NCBI GenBank assembly: GCA_945877045.1
Contig: CAMCQW010000083.1
Span: 1-7,879 of the forward strand
DNA: 7,879 nucleotides
Reading direction: 5' to 3'
DNA from: Chryseobacterium gleum
Lineage (GTDB): Bacteria > Bacteroidota > Bacteroidia > Flavobacteriales_D > Crocinitomicaceae
Shown here: piece after piece, positions 1-5,793 of the stretch
Layout: each line of letters begins with the position of its first letter
How positions within the stretch are numbered: position 1 is the first letter of the stretch
Made by a program: the position numbers and the translations under genes
Notes under the pieces: generated by a model
Told to the model about the DNA's origin: nothing
Databases searched by the model: none
What the model saw: only the letters and a program-made list of their open reading frames with translations

Positions 1-29
1 GTTTTAGCCATGTTAATTTATTAATTTAA

Positions 30-245
30 TTAAGGGAATTGGGTCCCACCTTGAGAATTACTGTCACAACTTTTAACTCTTCTATAAGTCATTTTTGTTC
101 CTTTAATTACTCCGTATTTTTCATATGCAAGTTTCGCATATTCTGAACAAGTTGGATAATATTTACAATAACTAGAATCTTTATTGAAATATTTTCTTGG
201 TTTTTGATAAAAATAAATTATTGCTAGAATAAATAATTTCCTCAT
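30..245 (-). CDS. yidD: YidD-family membrane protein insertion efficiency factor
   Basis: This 71-residue protein carries the YidD (formerly DUF37) signature: a short hydrophobic N-terminus (FILAIIYFYQ), a basic stretch, then C-K-Y-Y-P-T-C-S-E-Y-A, a Y-G-x-x-x-G segment and R-R-V-K-S-C near the end. In this family the protein associates with the inner face of the membrane and is thought to help YidC/Sec insert membrane proteins. The same frame is open up to an ATG at 296, but that start lies inside a strong hairpin (263-306). The ATG at 245 gives the usual MRKLF-like family start and usual length, so I chose it. The C-terminus is slightly atypical: after the last cysteine it reads D-S-N-S-Q-G-G-T-Q-F-P, where the family usually has N-P and G-G-x-D-P-V-P. 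It stands apart from rnpA/rpmH, its common neighbours elsewhere. Family assignment is firm; activity is inferred. Confidence 0.88.
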   Translation of the reverse strand: MRKLFILAIIYFYQKPRKYFNKDSSYCKYYPTCSEYAKLAYEKYGVIKGTKMTYRRVKSCDSNSQGGTQFP

Positions 246-262
246 TTTTTTATTGTGAAAAT

Positions 263-306
263 AGAGAGCAAGTTGAAGATTGAATCTCCACTCCAACTTG
301 CTCTCT
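263..306 (-). terminator. 13-bp perfect hairpin downstream of the 310-942 gene
   Basis: AGAGAGCAAGTTG at 263-275 is exactly complementary to CAACTTGCTCTCT at 294-306, with an 18-nt loop that can itself form a short AGATT/AATCT pairing. It begins 3 bp past the stop codon of the minus-strand gene ending at 310. In that direction it is followed by ATTTTCACAATAAAAAA, a weak U-tract. The position fits an intrinsic or attenuating terminator for the 310-942 gene. The short U-run means termination may be partial, so some read-through into yidD is possible. Confidence 0.7.
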
Positions 307-309
307 TTC

Positions 310-942
310 TTATGCTTTTTTCTCTCTTAAAACTTTTCTGATTTTTGAAATCGCATCTTCGATATAGTCAGTTGGGATTACACCCCCTCCCCATATTTCA
401 AGTAATTTTGGGGAAGATAAGATAACTTCAACAGCAGTACCACCAGATGTTCTAACTCTAAAACAATCTGCTGATTCTAGTCTTTGCATTTTCCCTTCTT
501 CATCTTCATACATTGTTTCTATATTATCTGTCGAAGTAGAAACTATATCCTTGTAGAAAAATTCTTCTGTAGATACTAATGAAGCTTTTTCAGTTAATAA
601 ATCAAAACAGCAATTAAAATAAAGCATTTGATTATCTGAAAATAAAAGAACACAGGCATTAATTAAGTTGAAACGTACTATATTGTCTTTTCCTAAATGA
701 TGTAATAATGATGCTCCAGCTCTTTTTACTATTCGTGGACCTGTAATCAATATTGATTTCATTATTAAATCAGTATTATGAATATCAAGTTTACCTGGAG
801 CTATATTTTCAACTAAATTATTCAATAACTTATCTCTAAATTCATCAAACATTTGATCCGAAATCTTTCTTTTTCCAATAATGGGAAGGGTTTCCATACA
901 TCCTGGGTGGAAATACTGATCAGCTAAATTCTTTTCTGCCAT
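310..942 (-). CDS. Uncharacterised soluble protein, possible PH-like fold
   Basis: I do not recognise this 210-residue protein as a named family. It has no signal peptide and no membrane segment, so it is probably cytoplasmic. Residues about 26-80 look helical. From about 88 to 176 there are alternating hydrophobic strands (IVRFNLINACVLLF, MLYFNCCFDLL, EEFFYKDIVSTST, then FRVRTSGGTAVEVILS), and an amphipathic helix runs from about 192 to 208. A run of strands closed by a C-terminal helix resembles bacterial PH/GRAM-like domains, but this rests on pattern only. The acidic loop (YEDEEGKMQRLE, 145-156) between strands is notable. The start is preceded by nine A residues and no Shine-Dalgarno sequence, as is usual in Bacteroidota. 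The gene is divergent from the 1126-2355 gene and is followed by a strong hairpin. Coding status is well supported; function is unknown. Confidence 0.75.
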   Translation of the reverse strand: MAEKNLADQYFHPGCMETLPIIGKRKISDQMFDEFRDKLLNNLVENIAPGKLDIHNTDLIMKSILITGPRIVKRAGASLLHHLGKDNIVRFNLINACVLLFSDNQMLYFNCCFDLLTEKASLVSTEEFFYKDIVSTSTDNIETMYEDEEGKMQRLESADCFRVRTSGGTAVEVILSSPKLLEIWGGGVIPTDYIEDAISKIRKVLREKKA

Positions 943-995
943 TTTTTTTTTATTTGAGATGCCTTTTTCTTTGTCGACATCGATCCGTTTATTTA

Positions 996-1013
996 AGTGG
1001 GTTCTGCTCCACT
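996..1013. other. Short hairpin in the 310-942 gene leader
   Basis: AGTGG (996-1000) pairs with CCACT (1009-1013), extended by one G-T pair, around a loop of about 6-8 nt. It lies 54-71 bp upstream of the minus-strand start at 942, in the presumed promoter or leader. No U-run follows in either direction. It might be an operator half-site pair or an mRNA leader stem, or it may be chance. Confidence 0.25.
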
Positions 1014-1055
1014 AATAATTGTTAAAATTCGAAAAAAAAAATATTTAATTCAAAA

Positions 1056-1082
1056 GCAACTTACTGCAACTTAATTACGTAA
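1056..1082. promoter_or_regulatory. Candidate operator: 10-bp-period direct repeat plus palindrome
   Basis: GCAACTTA occurs at 1056-1063 and again at 1066-1073, so the two copies sit one helical turn apart on the same face of the DNA. Two bases further on is the perfect 8-bp palindrome TTACGTAA (1075-1082). All lie in the divergent intergenic region, 44-70 bp upstream of the 1126 start. The arrangement would suit a regulator of one or both flanking genes, possibly the 1126-2355 product itself. That is inference from spacing; no binding protein is known. Confidence 0.35.
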
Positions 1083-1125
1083 ATTGAATTTATTTAGAAT
1101 ATTTAATCAATTTTAAAAAAAAAAT

Positions 1126-2355
1126 ATGGATTTTTATCACTCTGTGTATTATGATAAGATAAAGTCTGATTTGCAGCAAAAATCCGGTGTTTTCATGAAT
1201 AAATTTTCGGATGCCTATTTGCTTTCTGCTGCTATGGAGTCTAATAAATTTTCAATTTCACCTCACACACTTGCTCGCTTTTTTGATATTATTCCTCGCC
1301 GTAAAATATACCCATCTACCCTTCAAATTATTTGCAATTACTTGGGATTTGAACATTTTGAATCCTATAGAAAATTTGTACAAAGTAGCCATTCTCGAAT
1401 TTTATTAGGTAGTGACGGTTATTTTTTTGATTCCATGTATTCCCTCCAGAGTTTTGAACTTGCTATACAACTGATGAGTGAAACAGAAATAAGAGCTCAT
1501 GTAGAATGCATTGATTTTTCTAATACGAACATGGATGCCTTAGCATATTTAGTCGGTTATTTGGTTCGAAACTCTTCTGATCAACATAATTTACTTAAGA
1601 TTTTGGCTTCAACAGTAAATGGCAGGCGAATTTTCTATGAGCACTTTGTTGATGAAGATGATCCTAACGGATATTTCAGTTTGGCGCTTCAAACAAACTG
1701 CCTTGAACTAGCAAAAACATGTAATAATCGAATTTTTTATTATTGTTATTTAATTTCCAATTCTACTTATCAAAATAGATCCATTGATTCGAGTTGGATT
1801 GTAGGTTTGAAGAAGGAAATACTTGAAATTGATTACAGCAAACTGCATTTTCACGAAATTTCTCGAGTATTCGAAACGCGTATACTTTTCGATTTTCATC
1901 CCAACAATTTAATCGGAAATAAGATCATTTCAATTATTGATGAAATGTTAATAGTAACTCAAACAATGGAAATGCATGCTCAATCTTGGATACTCGCGCG
2001 TTTTTTAAAAGCATTATCCTTTCGCAAACAACTTTTCTTTGCCATGCAAAGCCGAGCAATTTGTTCTTTGGTGACAAAAATTTATAAGTGTAGCAAGATA
2101 GAATCCATCGGAGAACTAATTATTCAATTTGTTTATTTTCGCTTTCTAGCAAAACTAAATAACGAATTAAATCCGCCAATTAGGCTAGAATCGAATTATT
2201 TTCAAAACGAATACAATACACGTTTAAGCGTCGAAACCGCAACCCGAAGTTTAATGTGTAATTCGAATGAACAAAAAATGCTTCTTAGTTCTTTAGATAA
2301 ATACTCACTCAAAACAGGAACTTCGTGGGTATTGAATGTGTTAGATAATTCTTGA
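1126..2355 (+). CDS. Uncharacterised protein with Bacteroidota-type HTH-like N-terminus
   Basis: Residues about 43-85 match a pattern I know from many Bacteroidota proteins: S-x-x-T-L-x-R-F-F ... P-S-T-L-Q-I-I-C-N-Y-L-G-F-x-x-F-x-x-Y. It probably forms a small helical, HTH-like module, but DNA binding is not shown. The remaining ~320 residues look mainly alpha-helical, with no transmembrane segment, signal peptide or recognisable catalytic motif. A conserved-looking stretch at about 166-210 (NGRRIFYEHFVDEDDPNGYF, then an L-A-L-Q-T ... F-Y-Y-C-Y-L-I segment) also recalls this group of proteins. It may form a helical-repeat solenoid. The ATG at 1126 is preceded by a run of ten A and one T; a second in-frame Met at residue 24 would still keep the motif. 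It is monocistronic and divergent from the 310-942 gene. Function unknown; a regulatory or scaffold role is inferred. Confidence 0.8.
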   Translation: MDFYHSVYYDKIKSDLQQKSGVFMNKFSDAYLLSAAMESNKFSISPHTLARFFDIIPRRKIYPSTLQIICNYLGFEHFESYRKFVQSSHSRILLGSDGYFFDSMYSLQSFELAIQLMSETEIRAHVECIDFSNTNMDALAYLVGYLVRNSSDQHNLLKILASTVNGRRIFYEHFVDEDDPNGYFSLALQTNCLELAKTCNNRIFYYCYLISNSTYQNRSIDSSWIVGLKKEILEIDYSKLHFHEISRVFETRILFDFHPNNLIGNKIISIIDEMLIVTQTMEMHAQSWILARFLKALSFRKQLFFAMQSRAICSLVTKIYKCSKIESIGELIIQFVYFRFLAKLNNELNPPIRLESNYFQNEYNTRLSVETATRSLMCNSNEQKMLLSSLDKYSLKTGTSWVLNVLDNS

Positions 2356-2398
2356 AGCAGTTTAAATGAATTTTGATCAATGTAGTTATGTTTTCAAT

Positions 2399-2431
2399 TA
2401 AGTGAATACTTTATAACTCATCTTTCACTTA
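2399..2431 (+). other. Weak 8-bp inverted repeat after the 1126-2355 gene
   Basis: TAAGTGAA (2399-2406) pairs with TTCACTTA (2424-2431) across a 17-nt loop, about 44 bp past the stop codon. It is AT-rich and no U-run follows, so it is at best a weak transcript end for the upstream gene. The rest of the 169-bp gap before the capA-like gene shows no other clear structure. Confidence 0.3.
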
Positions 2432-2524
2432 TTAACTTCCAAATATCAGGAAATCATCGGATTAGCATATAATTTTTGAGATTCCAAAATTCGAAGCTAC
2501 CTTTAGCCTGCTTTAATTCAAATT

Positions 2525-3691
2525 ATGAAAAAAATATTTTCAAAGATTAACTTTCTGTATGTAGGAATTCCAATCCTATTATCGTCATCCTCTCTACTAT
2601 TCTTTAATTTCTCTGGAGATAAAGTAGTAAATAAAGTAATTTTAAAACCCCTAGCCAAGCCTAATTTAGCGGATAGTTCCATTTCATTATTTTTTGTGGG
2701 CGATATGATGGGGCATCAATCCATGATTGACGCTGCGCAAGTGAAGGCCGAAAACAAATACGACTATATGGATTGGTTTCAATTCTTATCTCCTTATTTA
2801 GAGAACAAGGATTATGCTGTTGCTAACTTAGAAGTTACTTTAGGAGGCTCCCCGTATAGCGGCTACCCACAATTCTGTTCCCCTGATAGTTATGCTGAAG
2901 CGATACAGAAAGCTGGTTTTGATTTTATTATTACCGCGAATAATCATTCCCAAGACAAAGGCAAAAAAGGACTTGAGCGTACAATAGACGTACTAGATCA
3001 ATTACATATTGACCATACAGGGACCTTTAAAAATGAAAAGGAACGCGAGGACCTTTATCCATTTATTAAAGTAATCAAAGGGAAAAAAATAGCATTCCTG
3101 AACTATACTTATGGGACAAATGGACTTGAAGTAGTAGCTCCTAACATTGTGAATAGGATTGACACAACACAAATAGCAATTGATTTAGATAAAGCAAAAA
3201 AGTTAGCAGCTGATTTCATAGTTGTAACGCTGCATTGGGGTGCTGAATATGAACGAAACTACAATAGTTCTCAAAACAAACTCGCTCAATGGTTATGTGA
3301 CAATGGAACCGATGCGATTATTGGCATGCATCCACATGTTGTTCAACCCATGGAAATTATGCATCCGAAAAACAATAGCGCTAAAAACATCCCTGTTGCT
3401 TATAGCCTAGGAAATTGTATAAGCAGTCAACGTGATCAATATAAAAATGGTGGAATTGGTGTCGGCTTAAACTTGTCCATTAGCAATGGAAAAATCACTT
3501 TTACCGATTGGTCATATCTTCCATTTTGGGTACGTGTTCGCCACAACCCTAATGGATTTTACTTGATTCCTGTTTCCGATTGGGAAAAGAATCCAGGGAA
3601 ATACAACTTGAGTGCAGATGAAATTGAAAAAATCAAGCAATTTGGTAAGGACACACGGTTATTATTGCTCGGAAATAAAGAAATGAACTGA
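2525..3691 (+). CDS. CapA-family (PGA_cap) metallophosphatase-like protein
   Basis: This 388-residue protein has the ordered motifs of the CapA/PgsA family, whose fold is related to calcineurin-like metallophosphoesterases: F-V-G-D at 57-60, N-L-E at 101-103, N-N-H at 139-141, H-W-G at 237-239, G-M-H-P-H-V at 267-272 and S-L-G-N at 294-297. D60, N140, H141, H237, H269 and H271 are plausible metal or active-site residues. A hydrophobic segment at about 10-29, after a basic MKKIFSK start, acts as a signal peptide or membrane anchor, placing the domain outside the cytoplasmic membrane. The founder, CapA of Bacillus anthracis, takes part in poly-gamma-glutamate capsule handling. No capB or capC homologue is visible here, so a capsule role is not supported and the substrate is unknown. 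The start has only an A/T-rich leader. It converges on the M15 peptidase gene, with 5 bp between stops. Confidence 0.9.
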   Translation: MKKIFSKINFLYVGIPILLSSSSLLFFNFSGDKVVNKVILKPLAKPNLADSSISLFFVGDMMGHQSMIDAAQVKAENKYDYMDWFQFLSPYLENKDYAVANLEVTLGGSPYSGYPQFCSPDSYAEAIQKAGFDFIITANNHSQDKGKKGLERTIDVLDQLHIDHTGTFKNEKEREDLYPFIKVIKGKKIAFLNYTYGTNGLEVVAPNIVNRIDTTQIAIDLDKAKKLAADFIVVTLHWGAEYERNYNSSQNKLAQWLCDNGTDAIIGMHPHVVQPMEIMHPKNNSAKNIPVAYSLGNCISSQRDQYKNGGIGVGLNLSISNGKITFTDWSYLPFWVRVRHNPNGFYLIPVSDWEKNPGKYNLSADEIEKIKQFGKDTRLLLLGNKEMN

Positions 3692-3696
3692 TCAGA

Positions 3697-4449
3697 TTAA
3701 GGTTCCACTTCTAATACTTTATACTTTTTTGCAGCTAATTCCCTCGTGCATGCGTTAAAATGCCACCATTCAGTTGGAATTCCTGAGAATTTTTGCGAGC
3801 TCATTACCTTACGAAGTAAAGAACGATTCTTTATATGTTGCTGGGTTAAAAGACCATTTGCTAAAAAAGTTTTTTCAAGCGAAGGATAGGCAATTTGTCG
3901 CATGTCATCATATCCTGCTCCCATATCAAGTGGCTGCCCCGCTTCATCGCAAATCGTAAGATCCACGGCGGCACCATAATTATGAACACTTTTATTTGCT
4001 GGATTGGAAACAAATTTCACCCGTTGTTTGATTGGGATAGTATCCAGTGCTTTCCACATTTTCTTTTGTATACTTAGTGGACGAACGGCATCGTATACTA
4101 ATAAATGTAAAGTTGGATCCAATGATGTTAAATAATCCTGACATTTTCCTAAACGTATCGCTACGTCTTTCTGCAGGTAAGCATGAACCATCCTTTCATA
4201 CAATTTTATTTTCATGAAATTATCATCCGTCGCGTATTTGAGCTCGACACGAATGTTAGGATTAACAGTTTGAACGTCAGTTAGAAAAGACAAAAAAGTA
4301 CTATCTACAGGAACTTTTTTTGTCGTGTCTTTTGGAACTGATACGATTGAATCGACGTTATTACTTTGATCTTTCTCACTTACCTTCGTCAAGGAATCAT
4401 TTGAACAATTGATTAAAAGAATCCCTAGTAAAAAAAATAGATTTTTCAC
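3697..4449 (-). CDS. M15-family D-alanyl-D-alanine dipeptidase-like lipoprotein
   Basis: This zinc peptidase resembles VanX/DdpX, which split D-Ala-D-Ala. The M15 signature is complete: S-V-H-N-Y-G-A-A-V-D at 154-163 gives zinc ligands H156 and D163, and E-W-W-H at 227-230 gives the catalytic Glu227 and third ligand His230. R123 in the Y-D-A-V-R-P segment matches the transition-state arginine of VanX. The N-terminus (MKNLFFLLGILLINC) is a short lipoprotein signal with Cys15 as the likely lipidated residue; Asn at -1 is unusual for a lipobox. A Ser/Asp/Thr/Lys-rich linker (16-50) follows, so the enzyme is probably membrane-anchored on the outer side and acts on peptidoglycan-derived peptides. 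It starts with GTG, and its first four bases overlap the dapA stop (GTGA), suggesting coupled translation. A vancomycin-resistance role is not indicated: no vanH, ligase or regulator genes are present. Exact substrate is inferred. Confidence 0.9.
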   Translation of the reverse strand: MKNLFFLLGILLINCSNDSLTKVSEKDQSNNVDSIVSVPKDTTKKVPVDSTFLSFLTDVQTVNPNIRVELKYATDDNFMKIKLYERMVHAYLQKDVAIRLGKCQDYLTSLDPTLHLLVYDAVRPLSIQKKMWKALDTIPIKQRVKFVSNPANKSVHNYGAAVDLTICDEAGQPLDMGAGYDDMRQIAYPSLEKTFLANGLLTQQHIKNRSLLRKVMSSQKFSGIPTEWWHFNACTRELAAKKYKVLEVEP

Positions 4450-5327
4450 AAGTTCATTAATCGGGCTGTTTCCGATTGTATTCTACTTCTAAGTCCATTA
4501 GAGACCGGCATTAATGGCAAACGCATATGTTCTCCCATAATTCCTCTAGCTTCAAGTGCCACCTTTACCCCACCCGGATTTCCTTCTTCAAAGAACATTT
4601 TGGTGATACTAAATAGTTCATAATGACATCTCCTTGCATTTTCGAGATCTCCTTTTAACGAAGCATTAACCATAGCAGAAAACAATTCAGGGAATGCATT
4701 AGCGACAACGGAGATTACTCCTTCCGCACCAGCAGCAATAAGTGGCATAGTTAAATTATCATCTCCTGACAACACACCAAAATCAGTTGGGCGTTGGCGA
4801 ATAATATCCATGATTTGTTCCATATTTCCAGAAGCCTCTTTTACTGCTACCATGTTAGCAATTTTTGCTAATTCCAAGCTTGTTTCAGGCAGGACATTCG
4901 ACCCCGTTCTTCCAGGAACATTATAGATAATGATTGGCAGGGAAGTACAAGTTGCTAAATACCTATAATGTTCTAGAATACCCAGTTGCGTTGGTTTATT
5001 GTAGTAAGGAGAAACAGATAATATACCGTCAACTCCAACAGGAACTTGCTTCAGTAATTCACCAATCGCCAAGGTATTATTGCCTCCCACACCGTAGACA
5101 ATTTTTAATTCGCCATTATTTTCATTAATAACCGTTTGTAAAACCTCGTATTTTTCACTTTGCGATAAACAAGGAGATTCACCCGTTGTACCTTGCACCA
5201 CCAAGAAATTCGTCCCGCCATCAATTTGTAAACGAACCAATTTTTTTAATGCAACAAAATCGATTGCACCGGAAGAATCAAAAGGAGTAACTAGTGCAAC
5301 GCCAGCACCAACAAATGGATTAGTCAT
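4446..5327 (-). CDS. dapA: 4-hydroxy-tetrahydrodipicolinate synthase
   Basis: DapA condenses pyruvate with aspartate-4-semialdehyde in the cytoplasm, the first committed step toward diaminopimelate and lysine. The protein is 293 residues, the family's normal length. All catalytic residues of the E. coli enzyme have counterparts: T47/T48 in the G-T-T-G-E-S loop, Y109 in S-P-Y-Y-N-K-P, Y135 and R140 in Y-N-V-P-G-R-T-G, and the Schiff-base lysine K163 in V-A-V-K-E-A-S-G. The related N-acetylneuraminate lyase family is less likely given the Y-Y-N-K-P and G-R-T-G motifs. The ATG overlaps the end of the upstream DUF6913-like gene by 8 nt, and the TGA stop overlaps the GTG start of the M15 peptidase gene by 4 nt. 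It is therefore an internal member of a four-gene operon with no sign of its own promoter or lysine riboswitch. Confidence 0.96.
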   Translation of the reverse strand: MTNPFVGAGVALVTPFDSSGAIDFVALKKLVRLQIDGGTNFLVVQGTTGESPCLSQSEKYEVLQTVINENNGELKIVYGVGGNNTLAIGELLKQVPVGVDGILSVSPYYNKPTQLGILEHYRYLATCTSLPIIIYNVPGRTGSNVLPETSLELAKIANMVAVKEASGNMEQIMDIIRQRPTDFGVLSGDDNLTMPLIAAGAEGVISVVANAFPELFSAMVNASLKGDLENARRCHYELFSITKMFFEEGNPGGVKVALEARGIMGEHMRLPLMPVSNGLRSRIQSETARLMNL

Positions 5328-5793
5328 ATAAATTAATTTTTTCTAAAGTAGAAGTTACAAAATTAAGCATTTCATCAGGCTTCTCAAATGCAGAAGTTAA
5401 GCTCAAATCGAAATAAGCATCTTGACTATTTACAATAACTTTCTTATTAATGTGTGCCTTTTTCAATTGGTCCATTATTTTATCGTTTGGCTGATCAAAA
5501 TAGATTAACAAATCATAATTCTTATTTAACTCAGTTTCTAATTGCATATCCTTCATTTTACCAAAGAAAGTATAATCATTGGGAGAATTATAATAGATTA
5601 AAAAGTGAGGAGGCAAAGTTGCTTTATCAATTTCCTTTGGAAGATTAACAACAATAACTAAGCGATTTACCTGACTACTGTTTAACATTTTATCCAATGC
5701 CTTTCTAAACTTGCTTAATTGTTCGTTGTCTTTAAAATCAAAAATCACCAACAACGATTGCGACGAGCTCCAAATATTTTTTAATTTCATCAT
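5320..5793 (-). CDS. DUF6913-like small protein between ligA and dapA
   Basis: This 157-residue protein has no signal peptide or membrane segment. It alternates hydrophobic strands (LLVIFDF 14-20, RLVIVVNL 44-51, HFLIYYN 63-69, YDLLIYFD 93-100, KVIVNS 118-123, FDLSL 128-132) with charged helices, suggesting an alpha/beta sandwich. The Y-D-L-L-I-Y-F-D and F-D-L-S-L segments, and its position between ligA and dapA, match the uncharacterised DUF6913 family I know from Flavobacteriia. That assignment is from memory and was not searched. The start is a tandem ATG-ATG; the first overlaps the ligA stop (ATGA), and the second is 3 nt further in. The 3' end overlaps dapA by 8 nt. It has no recognisable catalytic motif and its function is unknown. 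Its neighbours do not by themselves show whether it works with the ligase, with DapA, or with neither. Confidence 0.85.
   Translation of the reverse strand: MMKLKNIWSSSQSLLVIFDFKDNEQLSKFRKALDKMLNSSQVNRLVIVVNLPKEIDKATLPPHFLIYYNSPNDYTFFGKMKDMQLETELNKNYDLLIYFDQPNDKIMDQLKKAHINKKVIVNSQDAYFDLSLTSAFEKPDEMLNFVTSTLEKINLYD

Noticed and set aside
246..296. N-terminal extension of yidD to the ATG at 296
   Set aside because: The 17 extra residues are encoded by the terminator-like hairpin and do not resemble the family N-terminus.
996..1020. GTGGGTTCTGCTCCACT looking like a tRNA T-arm
   Set aside because: The loop is not TTCRANY and no acceptor, D or anticodon stem can be placed around it.
1081..1113. 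AAATTGA/TCAATTT inverted repeat upstream of the 1126 start
   Set aside because: Seven AT-rich base pairs across 19 nt are expected by chance in this composition.
2466..2478. TATAATTTTTG before the capA-like gene as a possible promoter
   Set aside because: The TA-to-TTTG spacing is off by one and no upstream -33 element is visible; AT-rich sequence makes such matches common.
3774..4077. Plus-strand open frames opposite the M15 peptidase gene
   Set aside because: They lie antisense to a gene with complete catalytic motifs and show no protein-like features; they are shadows.
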